The translations under genes were made by a program, and so were the position numbers. From Catellatospora vulcania (GTDB lineage: Bacteria > Actinomycetota > Actinomycetes > Mycobacteriales > Micromonosporaceae): a DNA stretch of 64,000 nt. The notes below the pieces were generated by a model, which saw only the letters and a program-made list of their open reading frames with translations, did no database searches and was not told the origin of the DNA. Shown in pieces: positions 50,793-59,608 of the stretch (position 1 is its first letter; every line of letters starts with the position of its first letter). The stretch lies in assembly GCF_009720385.1 (NCBI RefSeq), contig NZ_WARX01000007.1:372001-436000 (forward strand), read 5' to 3'.

Positions 50793-51383
50793 TCAGGCGA
50801 CGGTGAGGTCGTAGTCGATGCTGACCTCGAAGTCCCCGGAGGTGCCGCGTACGCGCAGCTGGTGCGTGCCCGCCGCGGGCGGGGGGATCCGGGCCCAGAT
50901 CCCGCAGCCGATCGCCGGGAACGTGCCGGCGTCCTGGCCCAGGGCGTTGCCCGCGACAGCCGTCACCTCGATCCGCTCGTCGGTGAACTTCTCCAGGGCC
51001 AGGCCGGTGCCGTCGAGCTCGGCGGTGCCCCGCGCGGCCGCCATGAAGGCGGCGCAGTCGCTCCTGTCGCCGAAGAGGTTGAGCACGGGCACCACGATCG
51101 GGCGGCCCTGCGGCACGGTGCAGCGCCGCTGCGCCCGCGTGCCGAAGGTGCCGGCCAGGAACCACACGTCGGCGGGCTGGTTGCGGGTGCAGAACTCCCC
51201 GGTCGCGTCCGCGACGGGATTGGTCGCCGTCGGCTCGCTGGCCGCCCAGGTCCACCACCTGCCCTGCATGGTGGCCGCGGCGGGTGACGCGGCGGCCGTG
51301 GACGGATCGGCGGCGGGCGAGCCGGTGCCGCAAGCGGCGAGCATGCTGGTCGCCAAGGCCAGGAGGATCATTCGTCGGAGCAC
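50793..51383 (-). CDS. conserved exported lipoprotein of unknown function
   Basis: About 196 residues from a GTG at 51383, chosen to place the signal peptide (RRMILLALATSMLAAC, lipobox LAAC) correctly; an ATG at 51371 is also possible. After a short Ala/Ser/Pro linker, WWTWAASEPTATNPVAD, VWFLAGTFGTRAQRRCTVP and IVVPVLNLFGDRSDCAAFM form a conserved block with two to three Cys, then a beta-rich end that resembles an Ig-like sandwich. I do not recognise a named family. No neighbour gives a function. Confidence 0.65.
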   Translation of the reverse strand: MLRRMILLALATSMLAACGTGSPAADPSTAAASPAAATMQGRWWTWAASEPTATNPVADATGEFCTRNQPADVWFLAGTFGTRAQRRCTVPQGRPIVVPVLNLFGDRSDCAAFMAAARGTAELDGTGLALEKFTDERIEVTAVAGNALGQDAGTFPAIGCGIWARIPPPAAGTHQLRVRGTSGDFEVSIDYDLTVA

Positions 51384-51590
51384 GGAGCGGCACGATACCG
51401 GACCGGCCTTCCGCACGGGTGCCGCCGCGGTGACCGTGCCCACGGTGGTGCTGTCACAAGAAATTCATGCCGTCGTACGCATCCAGTCTGGATAGACCCG
51501 CCCAACATCTGAGATCGTCCATCTGTCGTCGTCGTGACCCCAGCCGGATCCCCCACCGGCCGCGGCGGCGGACAGTCGGGAGACCCTCCA

Positions 51591-52223
51591 ATGTCCCGTG
51601 TCCTGAAGGCGTTGGCCGCCACCGCGGCCGCCCTGGCCATGTCGCTCACCCTGACCGCGACACCGGCCCACGCCACCCCGCCCAACATCCCCTCCTACAG
51701 CACCGCCGTCAGCCGCCTCGCGGCGCTGACCGTCGCGGCCGAGTCGCACGGCTCCACGTACAACCGGGACCTGTTCCCGCACTGGATCACGATCACCGGC
51801 ACCTGCAACGCCCGAGAGCAGGTCCTCAAGCGCGACGGGGTCGGCGTCGTGGTCAACAGCAGCTGCGCCGCGACCTCCGGCTCCTGGTACAGCCCGTACG
51901 ACGGCGCGACCTGGACCGCCGCCTCCGACGTCGACATCGACCACATGGTCCCGCTGGCCGAGGCCTGGGCGTCCGGTGCCTGGGCCTGGACCACGGCCAA
52001 GCGCCAGACCTACGCCAACGACCTCAGCGGGCCCGAGCTGTGGGCGGTCACCGACAACGTCAACCAGTCCAAGGGCGACAAGGACCCGGCCGAGTGGCAG
52101 CCGTCGCTGTCGTCGTTCCGCTGCACCTACGCCCGCGCCTGGATCCAGGTGAAGTGGTACTACAGCCTCACCGTCGACAGCGCGGAGAAGTCGGCCCTCA
52201 ACAGCATGCTCGCCACCTGCTGA
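51591..52223 (+). CDS. exported HNH endonuclease
   Basis: A 210-residue protein with a signal peptide ending AHA near 33. The catalytic region reads DVDIDHMVPLAEAW, then DLSGPELWAVTDNVNQSKGD and DPAEW: the DH, N and SKGdkdP elements of the GmrSD/DUF1524-type HNH nuclease used by many actinobacterial extracellular nucleases. Two Cys pairs suggest a stable secreted enzyme. It probably degrades external DNA or RNA for phosphate or nitrogen, or attacks phage or competitor DNA. The ATG at 51591 follows GGGAG. Confidence 0.85.
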   Translation: MSRVLKALAATAAALAMSLTLTATPAHATPPNIPSYSTAVSRLAALTVAAESHGSTYNRDLFPHWITITGTCNAREQVLKRDGVGVVVNSSCAATSGSWYSPYDGATWTAASDVDIDHMVPLAEAWASGAWAWTTAKRQTYANDLSGPELWAVTDNVNQSKGDKDPAEWQPSLSSFRCTYARAWIQVKWYYSLTVDSAEKSALNSMLATC

Positions 52224-52232
52224 TCGTCGTGA

Positions 52233-52273
52233 AGTCCCCGGTCGCGGGCGGTGTCCGCCGGCGGCCGGGGACT
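52233..52273. terminator. hairpin between convergent nuclease and SET genes
   Basis: Outer arms AGTCCCCGG (52233-52241) and CCGGGGACT (52265-52273) are perfectly complementary, with further pairing inside. The stem starts ten bases after the nuclease stop and ends 19 before the SET stop. Confidence 0.62.
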
Positions 52274-52291
52274 CACCCGAGCAGTGTCGCG

Positions 52292-52819
52292 TCAGGTCGC
52301 ACGGATGCGGCCCAGCAGCAGCGGAATCCAGTGCTCGCCGTAGCGTTCCCGCAGGTCAGGCAGCTGCCAGTCGTCGCCGGTGACCACGCCGCGGCAGAGC
52401 GCCGTGCCGCAGGCGCAGGCCATGCGGAAGTCGGCGACCGCGGTGCTCGTGCCGTAGTCGTTGGTGATCTCCTCACCGGCGGCGATGTCGCGCCGGGCGG
52501 CGAGGGTGTACGCGTCGGTCCACCACAGGTTCGGGTCGCAGCTGTGGTTGCCGTACCCGTTGGGCTGCCGCGGCGGCAGCACCAGGTGCACGTCCTCGGC
52601 GACGCTGACGGTGTCGACGTAACGTCCCTCCCGGGCCGCCTCGGCGAACAGTTCCCGCAGCCGCGCCCCGCTGACCAGGCGCCCGCCCAGCCGGGACACG
52701 ACGGTCCCGGCCGGGAGGGCGCGGCGCGCGAACAAGCCCGTTCCGGCGATGGCGGAAGTGCCGACCTCGACGTCGGCGTGCAGCCAGCAGTCTGCGGCGG
52801 GCTCGGTCACGCGATGCAC
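52292..52819 (-). CDS. SET-domain protein lysine methyltransferase-like
   Basis: A protein of about 175 residues comprising almost nothing but a SET domain. Post-SET-like features are clear: GTGLFARRALPAGTVV, the pseudoknot GYGNHSCDPNLWW (NHS/C), GEEITNDYG, and a terminal CACGTALCRGVV zinc-type Cys cluster. SAM-dependent methylation of a protein lysine is expected from the family; the target is unknown. Start GTG at 52819 (52810 is an alternative). It lies nine bases after the M23 peptidase stop in the same direction, so they are probably one operon. Confidence 0.82.
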   Translation of the reverse strand: MHRVTEPAADCWLHADVEVGTSAIAGTGLFARRALPAGTVVSRLGGRLVSGARLRELFAEAAREGRYVDTVSVAEDVHLVLPPRQPNGYGNHSCDPNLWWTDAYTLAARRDIAAGEEITNDYGTSTAVADFRMACACGTALCRGVVTGDDWQLPDLRERYGEHWIPLLLGRIRAT

Positions 52820-52828
52820 TGAGCACGC

Positions 52829-53977
52829 TCAGATCAGCCGGCTGAGCGCCGACCAGGTGTTGGGCCCCGGGACGCCGTCGACCGGACCGGTGTACCCGCC
52901 GAGCTGAGCCATCCGCTGCAAGGCGGCGTAGGTGTTCGTGCCGGGAGCGCCGTCGATCGGGCCGGTGTAGCCGTATCCGGAGAGCACCTTCTGCACGCCC
53001 TTCCACGAGTTCGCGCCAAGCACGCCGTCGGCCGGGCCGGTGTAGCCGCCGAGCTTCGCCAGCCGCTGCAGGGCGGCGTACGTGTTCGTCCCCGGCACCC
53101 CGTCGATCGGGCCACCGTAGCCGAAACCGCGCAGCACGGTCTGGATGCCCTTCCACGAGTTCACGCCCAGTGCCCCGTCGGCCGGGCCGGTGTAGCCGCC
53201 CTTCTGCGCCAGCCGCTGCAGCGCCGCGTACGTGTTCGCACCGGGTGCCCCGTCGAGCGGGCCGGTGTACCCGTAACCCCGCATCACCTGCTGCACACCC
53301 AGCCACGTGTTCGTGCCCGGCGCCCCGTCCACCGGACCGGTGTAGCCCCCGGCCTGGGCGATCTCCTGCAGGATCACGCCCTCCGAGGAGGTGGGCGGCG
53401 GGGTGGTGCCGCCGCCGTTGGCGTACGGCGCCCCGTTCAGGTACGGCCACGGGTCGTAGCTGCTGCCGCCGCTGTAGAACGCCAGATGAAGGTGCGGGCC
53501 GGTGACGTCGCCGGTCGCGCCGATGGTGCCGATGACGCTCCCGGACGTCACCGAGCCGCTGGTGATGTACTTGGACTGCAGGTGCGCATAGAGGCTCTCC
53601 CGCCCGTCCGCGTGGCGGATCGTCAGATAGTTGCCGAGTGCGCTGCTGTACGAACTCGCCACGATGGTGCCCGGCCGGACCGGGTGAACCCTGCGGCCCA
53701 GCACCGTGCCACCGGTGCCGACCGCGTTGAAGTCGATGCCGTTGTGGAACCCGTCGCCTACACCGGAACGGGGACCGTACGGGTCGTCGAGCCGCGGCAC
53801 GACGGTGCCCGCCTCGTAGAGATTCGTGAACGGCAGGTTGTAGCCGGCTACCGCGGCCGCCGCCGGCGTGGCCGCGAGCGCCTGCCCGCCCACGACGGCC
53901 AGCCCCGCCGCAGCGCCGCCGACGAGGAAGAAGCGCCGCGAGAACTCGGTCTTCGGCGGCTGTGCATGTGCTGTCAT
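52829..53977 (-). CDS. Tat-exported M23 metallopeptidase with seven 25-residue repeats
   Basis: A 382-residue protein. A twin-Arg signal (FSRRFFLVGGAAAGLAVV) leads to the M23 domain: HNGIDF (H and D ligands), LYAHLQSKYI and TGPHLHLAF (HxH), so a zinc endopeptidase on cell-wall crosslinks is likely. From about residue 215 to the end are seven units of 25 residues with the form YTGPxDGxxGxNTWxxxQ, similar to a peptidoglycan-binding module. Alternate units differ (NTYAALQ versus NSWKGVQ), giving a 50-residue higher-order repeat. The SET gene follows. Confidence 0.86.
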   Translation of the reverse strand: MTAHAQPPKTEFSRRFFLVGGAAAGLAVVGGQALAATPAAAAVAGYNLPFTNLYEAGTVVPRLDDPYGPRSGVGDGFHNGIDFNAVGTGGTVLGRRVHPVRPGTIVASSYSSALGNYLTIRHADGRESLYAHLQSKYITSGSVTSGSVIGTIGATGDVTGPHLHLAFYSGGSSYDPWPYLNGAPYANGGGTTPPPTSSEGVILQEIAQAGGYTGPVDGAPGTNTWLGVQQVMRGYGYTGPLDGAPGANTYAALQRLAQKGGYTGPADGALGVNSWKGIQTVLRGFGYGGPIDGVPGTNTYAALQRLAKLGGYTGPADGVLGANSWKGVQKVLSGYGYTGPIDGAPGTNTYAALQRMAQLGGYTGPVDGVPGPNTWSALSRLI

Positions 53978-54303
53978 GGGCTGTCTCGATTCGTGTCCGG
54001 GGGTCGGAACTCGTCAATGCCGCTCCGCAAGCCACCGTGCCGCGTGCCTCGACGATCTTTGTGGGCGCGTGCTGACGAGCCTTCATCGTCGCGTCACACG
54101 TGGCCGCTGTGACCCAACGAATCCGCGGACTTGGGGCCGGACCCGCCGCGGCGGCTCGCGCGGGCGTGGACCCCGCCACGCCCGCCGTCCCCGTCCATGG
54201 ACCCGATCTTGCGAAAAGCCCTGCTGCGGGTAGGGTCGCGATGATCCCGCTGGGCGGCGTCCGCTCACGTCACCCGGCCTCTGACGCACCTGAAGGACAG
54301 CGC
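53978..54303. other. 326-base intergenic region, no gene seen
   Basis: This is the divergent region between the leftward peptidase and the rightward dehydratase. Open frames here are high-GC shadows without motifs. I see no RNA gene, strong hairpin or recognisable operator; a GAAGGA ribosome site lies just before the dehydratase ATG at 54304. It presumably holds two divergent promoters. Confidence 0.6.
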
Positions 54304-55596
54304 ATGTTGCACGAGCAAGCGGCGGACTCCGGCCCGCCTGTCGTGATGGCCGAGACGCAGGCGCCGTGGGCGGCGCGGGACGGCCTGCGGATCACCGGCG
54401 TACGCGCGATCGTCACCGCGCCCGAGGGCCTGCCCCTGGTCGTCGTCCGCGTCGACACCAGCGACCCCGGCCTGCACGGCTACGGCTGCGCCACGTTCAC
54501 GCAGCGCTTCCACGCCGTCGTGGCGGCCGTCGACCGGCACGTGGGCCCGATGCTGATCGGCCGGCACCCGGCCGACATCGAGGACATCACCCGCATGGTG
54601 CACATGTCGTCGTACTGGCGCGGCGGCCCGGTGCTCAACAGCGCCCTGTCCGGGGTGGACCAGGCGCTGTGGGACATCACCGGAAAGCGCGCCGGGATGC
54701 CGGTGTACGAGCTGCTCGGCGGCCGGGTGCGGGCCGCCGCCGACACCTACCTGCACGCCGCCGGCGCGACCATCGAGCAGACCCTGGAACACGCGCAGGA
54801 AATCCTCGACTCCGGCTACCGGCACGTGCGCCTGCAGGCCGGCGGCCCGGGGCTGGGCACCTACGGGGCACCCGGCACCCCGGGCGGTTACCCGGACGCG
54901 CCGTACCCGGACGGCTGGGACGTGCAGCAGTACCTGCGCGACACCCCGAAGCTGTTCGCCGCGGCCCGCGAGGTGCTCGGCGAGACCCCGAACCTGATGC
55001 ACGACGTGCACCACCGGCTCACCGTGAAGCAGGCCGTGGCCCTGGCCCGCGCGCTGGAGCCGTACCGGCTGTTCTTCCTGGAGGACCCGATCCCGCTGGA
55101 GCTGTACGACCGCCTGCCCGAGCTGCGCGCCGCGGCCCCGATGCCGATCGCGGTCGGCGAGCAGGTCGCCTCGGTCGCCGACGCGGCCCGCCTGGTCCTC
55201 GGCGGCGGGGTGGACCTGCTGCGGCTGCACATCTCCGCGATCGGCGGCCTCACCCCGGCCCGCAAACTCGTCGCGCTGTGCGAGCTGACCGGCGTCGGCA
55301 CGGCCTGGCACGCGCCCGCGGACGTGTCGCCGATCGGCGCGGCCTGCAACGTGGCCCTGGACGTGAGCAGTCCCGCGTTCGCGATCCAGGAGGGCCACCT
55401 GTGGCCCGACCCGGTGCGCGAGGTGTTCCCGGGCACGCTCGACCCGCGCGGCGGCTACCTGTACCCCAACGACGCCCCCGGCTGGGGGATCGAGGTCGAC
55501 GAGAAGGCGGCGGCGAAGTACCCGGCCGTCACCCACCTGCACGAACGATGGTCGGCCCGGGTACGCCGACCCGACGGAGGGATCGAGGCGCCGTGA
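54304..55596 (+). CDS. mannonate/gluconate dehydratase-family enzyme (RspA/ManD-like)
   Basis: A 430-residue enolase-superfamily protein. The metal ligands and base are where ManD places them: Asp234 and His236 in NLMHDVHHRLT, Glu260 in LFFLEDP, Glu286 in AVGEQ, His336 in TAWHAPAD, and the tail FAIQEGHLWPDPVREV. Dehydration of an acid sugar such as mannonate or gluconate is expected, though many ManD proteins are weak enzymes. The ATG follows GAAGGAC. The adjacent oxidoreductase overlaps by four bases, which suggests a sugar-acid pathway. Confidence 0.85.
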   Translation: MLHEQAADSGPPVVMAETQAPWAARDGLRITGVRAIVTAPEGLPLVVVRVDTSDPGLHGYGCATFTQRFHAVVAAVDRHVGPMLIGRHPADIEDITRMVHMSSYWRGGPVLNSALSGVDQALWDITGKRAGMPVYELLGGRVRAAADTYLHAAGATIEQTLEHAQEILDSGYRHVRLQAGGPGLGTYGAPGTPGGYPDAPYPDGWDVQQYLRDTPKLFAAAREVLGETPNLMHDVHHRLTVKQAVALARALEPYRLFFLEDPIPLELYDRLPELRAAAPMPIAVGEQVASVADAARLVLGGGVDLLRLHISAIGGLTPARKLVALCELTGVGTAWHAPADVSPIGAACNVALDVSSPAFAIQEGHLWPDPVREVFPGTLDPRGGYLYPNDAPGWGIEVDEKAAAKYPAVTHLHERWSARVRRPDGGIEAP

Positions 55597-56645
55597 CCAC
55601 ACTCGCGATCGTCGGCACCGGCAACATCGCCGCCGGCTACCTGACCGACCTGCGCACCTACCCCGGCATCGAGGTCGCCGGCGGCTACGACAGCGACCCG
55701 GCGCAGTCCGCGGCGTTCGGGGCCGCGCACGACCTGCCGATCTACGGCAGCCTCGACGAGCTGCTCGCCGACGACAAGGTCGACGTCGTGGTGAACCTGA
55801 CCCCACTGGTGGCGCACGTGCCGGTCACGCGGGCGGCGCTGCTCGCGGGCAAACACGTGTTCAGCGAGAAGCCGCTCGCGCCGACCGCGCACGAGGCGCG
55901 GTCACTGATCGCCGAGGCGGCGGCCCGGGGGCTGCGGCTGGGCTGCGCGCCGTTCACCTACCTCGGTGAGGCCATCCAGACCGCGTGGAAGCTGGTCCGC
56001 GACGACGCCGTCGGGCCGATCAAGCTGGTGTACGCCGAGGTCAACCACGACCGCATCGAGTCCTGGCACCCGGCCCCGCAGGGCCCGTACCGGTCCGGGC
56101 CGCTGTTCGACGTCGGCGTCTACTCGCTGACGGCGCTGACCGCGATGCTCGGCCCCGCGCGCCGGGTGTGGGCGTACGGCACGATCCTCAAAGCGGACCG
56201 GGTCACCCTGTCCGGCGAGATGTTCTCCCCGCAGGCCCCCGACTTCTCCGTCGTCATCCTCGAACTGGCCGGCGGCGCGACCGTCCGCCTCACCGCGAAC
56301 TTCTACGTCGGCGCGGGCACCCGCCAGTCCGGCATCGAGCTGCACGGCGAACGCGGCTCCATCCACATCGCCGACTGGACCAACTTCGACTCCGAGATTC
56401 GTGCCGGCCTGCCCCCGGAGCCCGTCCCGCTGCTCGGCGACCCCTATCCCGGCATCCCCTGGGGCCGAGGCATCGCCGAGTTCGTCTCCGCGATCAACGA
56501 GGGCCGCCCCCACCGCTGCTCCGCCGAACACGCCGCCCACATCGTCGACATCCTCACTGCCGCCACCCACTCCCAACAAACCGGCACCCCCGTCGACGTC
56601 ACCTCCACCTTCCCACCCCCACTCCCTCTCCCCTGGGCTGCTTGA
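55593..56645 (+). CDS. Gfo/Idh/MocA family oxidoreductase
   Basis: A 350-residue dehydrogenase. The N-terminal Rossmann loop is LAIVGTGNIAAGYL, followed by DVVVNLTPLVAHVP and the conserved GKHVFSEKPLAPTAHEA (EKP motif). The C-terminal alpha/beta domain (PLFDVGVYSLTALTAMLGP) carries the usual catalytic His/Asp region. NAD(P)-dependent oxidation or reduction of a sugar or sugar acid is expected. The GTG overlaps the dehydratase stop (GTGA), indicating translational coupling. A strong palindromic terminator follows. Confidence 0.88.
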   Translation: MTTLAIVGTGNIAAGYLTDLRTYPGIEVAGGYDSDPAQSAAFGAAHDLPIYGSLDELLADDKVDVVVNLTPLVAHVPVTRAALLAGKHVFSEKPLAPTAHEARSLIAEAAARGLRLGCAPFTYLGEAIQTAWKLVRDDAVGPIKLVYAEVNHDRIESWHPAPQGPYRSGPLFDVGVYSLTALTAMLGPARRVWAYGTILKADRVTLSGEMFSPQAPDFSVVILELAGGATVRLTANFYVGAGTRQSGIELHGERGSIHIADWTNFDSEIRAGLPPEPVPLLGDPYPGIPWGRGIAEFVSAINEGRPHRCSAEHAAHIVDILTAATHSQQTGTPVDVTSTFPPPLPLPWAA

Positions 56646-56647
56646 GA

Positions 56648-56695
56648 AGGAAGGGCACCTTCTTATTGCTATAGGTGGTGGAAGGTGCCCTTCCT
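56648..56695. terminator. interspersed palindrome, family A, perfect 15-bp stem
   Basis: AGGAAGGGCACCTTC (56648-56662) pairs perfectly with GAAGGTGCCCTTCCT (56681-56695) around an 18-base loop. It begins two bases after the oxidoreductase stop and separates it from the convergent glycerophosphodiesterase. Confidence 0.8.
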
Positions 56696-56786
56696 AACAC
56701 TGCGGGTGCCGTGAGCAGGACGAAGGTGAACGCGGCGGTGCCCGGCAGGCGGGGAGACCTGCCGGGCACCTGGTGCGGTGCGGCCG

Positions 56787-57854
56787 TCAGCGCGCCTGGT
56801 ACGCCTTCGGCAGCCGCATGCTTCGCTCGGCCATCAGCTCGCGTACCCGGTTCGGGTAGTCGGTGATGATGCCGTCGACGCCCATGTCCATGAGCGCCGC
56901 CACGGTGGGCATGTCGTCACAGGTCCACGGGATGACCTTCAGGCCGCGGGCGTGCGCCCGGTCGACCATGGCCCGGTCAGGGTAGAACCGGAAACCCGGG
57001 TCGCCGATCTTGCCGTTCTGCGGGAAGCCGTAGTTCGGCGACAGCGCGGTGACACCTTCGATCGACGCGGCCGCGGCCACGAAGTCGCCGCCGAAGTCGT
57101 CCGCGTCGATGCCGCCCAGCCACGGCGACGCGCCCGGCTGGCCGACCTGCAGGAAGTCGTAGTTGGTCAGCGCCACCAGCGGCCACTTCGGCGCGAGGCG
57201 GTGCATGGCCATCAGCGCGCCCCAGTCGAAGGACTGGATGCTGACCTGCTTCTCGATGCCCGAGCGGCGGATCTCCTCGTACACCCGGCGCACGAACAGC
57301 TCGCGCGGCGCGGTCTGCTCCGGCGCGCCCGCCTCGACCTTCGTCTCGATGTTGAGCGTGACCTGGTGCGCGCGGTGGCGCTTGACCAGGTCCAGCACGT
57401 CGCGCAGCTCGGCCATGCGCTGGCCCTTGATCTGCTGCTGCTCGGGGAAGCCCGGCAGCTGCTGGAACCCGCAGTCCATCGTCTTGACCTGCGCGAGCGT
57501 CAGGTCCTTGACGTACTTGCCGACGTACGGGTACATCGGGTCGCCGGGCGTGACCGGGGCGGTGTCGGCGCACTTCTGCGCGCTGACCTTGCGGTCGTGG
57601 GTGACGACGACCTTCGCGTCCTTCGTGATCTGGGTGTCCAGCTCCAGCGTGCTGACCCCGAGGCGCAGCGCCTTGGCGAAGCCTTCCAGGGACTCCTCGG
57701 TGGTCATGCCGATGCCGCCGCGGTGGGCCTGCAGGTCGAAGTGCGTCCGGTGGGGACGGTCGGCCGGGCCGTGGGGCGCCGACGCGTGCGCGGCCGCGGG
57801 GACGGCGAGCGCCGGCACCACGGCCAGGGCGGCCAGGACGTGACGTAAGGACAT
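56787..57854 (-). CDS. exported glycerophosphodiester phosphodiesterase
   Basis: A 355-residue protein with a signal peptide ending AHA near 24. The GDPD catalytic signature is intact: LQAHRGGIGMTTEES, TLELDTQITKDAKVVVTHD (E/D metal ligands and second His), then VTLNIETKVEAG and a C-terminal GVDGIITDYPNRV. Hydrolysis of glycerophosphodiesters to glycerol-3-phosphate outside the membrane is expected, for phosphate or carbon scavenging. No PHO-box repeat is evident in the 236-base upstream region. Confidence 0.9.
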   Translation of the reverse strand: MSLRHVLAALAVVPALAVPAAAHASAPHGPADRPHRTHFDLQAHRGGIGMTTEESLEGFAKALRLGVSTLELDTQITKDAKVVVTHDRKVSAQKCADTAPVTPGDPMYPYVGKYVKDLTLAQVKTMDCGFQQLPGFPEQQQIKGQRMAELRDVLDLVKRHRAHQVTLNIETKVEAGAPEQTAPRELFVRRVYEEIRRSGIEKQVSIQSFDWGALMAMHRLAPKWPLVALTNYDFLQVGQPGASPWLGGIDADDFGGDFVAAAASIEGVTALSPNYGFPQNGKIGDPGFRFYPDRAMVDRAHARGLKVIPWTCDDMPTVAALMDMGVDGIITDYPNRVRELMAERSMRLPKAYQAR

Positions 57855-58090
57855 GGGGGTACCTCGGTTCCTTCAAGATCTTCTTCCGGTACGACCGTAG
57901 GAGCCGGGCCGGTACCCGTCATGACCTGGGCGTGAGGGGGTCATGAACGTTCGTGTACGGGCCGGTGCCGGTGCTCGGCACGATCGGGCCGTCCGGCGGG
58001 CGGCTGGGGGGATGCCCTGGCGGCGATGTCGGGGTGCGGTCGGGGCGCGGCCCGGAGGCGGGCGACGCCGCACCGGCAGAGGATCACCAT

Positions 58091-58799
58091 GTGAAGAAAT
58101 CCTCAGCCGTCGTGCTGCTCCTCGCGCCGCTCATGCTCACCGCCTACGGGCTCGTCCGGATCGTCGGCAAGTCCGACGGGGTCTACGGGCCGGGCCTGGA
58201 CTGGCAGGCCGCGCACCTGCTGGCGCTGGCCGGGATGGTCCTGTTCGTGCCGGGCATCCGCAGCCTCGCCGGGCTGCTGCCGCGCGGCCCGTGGCGCACG
58301 GGCGCCGTGGTGCTGTCCCTGGCCGGGCTCGCGGCCTCGATGGTCCAGTTCGGCGCGGACATCTGGTTCGGGCTGCGCGCCGCCGACAAGGCCGGGATGC
58401 GGGAGCTGTCGCAGAGCTTCGGTGACATCCCGGGCGTCGACCTGGTCGTGTACCAGGTGGGGCCGCAGCTGTTCTTCGTCGGCCTGCTCGTGCTGTCGGT
58501 CCTGCTGGCCCGCGCGAAGCGGCTGCCGTGGTGGAGCCCGGTGGTTCTGCTCGCCGGCATCGCTTCGGCGGCGGTGTCACTCGACCTGCTGCCGGTGTCG
58601 GGACTGCTGATGTTGGCGGCCCTGTGGCCGGCGACGCGCGGCGGCTCCGCCGCCACGCCCACCAGCGGCCGTGCGGCCACGTCAACCGGCGACTCCGGCA
58701 CGGTCACGGCGACCGGCGATCAGGATGCCGCGGCGCGGCGCGGCGGCGGTGGCATCGTCCACATCCGGGCCGAGGTGCCGGCGGGGCCGCCGCCGCGCG

Positions 58800-58810
<11 letters not shown>
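58091..58810 (+). CDS. polytopic membrane protein, DUF998-like layout
   Basis: About 239 residues from a GTG at 58091; GAGG lies about eight bases upstream. Five or six membrane spans are visible (SAVVLLLAPLMLTAYGLVRI, LLALAGMVLFVPGI, VVLSLAGLAASMVQFGADI, LFFVGLLVLSVLLA, VVLLAGIASAAVSLDLLP), followed by a hydrophilic Ser/Thr/Ala tail of about 65 residues. No transport or catalytic motif is recognised. It overlaps the end of the convergent siderophore ATPase by 11 bases. Confidence 0.62.
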
Positions 58811-59606
<796 letters not shown>

Positions 59607-59608
59607 GG

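Noticed and set aside
52829-53345. Regular 75-base DNA repeats that resemble a CRISPR-like array
   Set aside because: They encode in-frame 25-residue protein repeats with no unique spacers.
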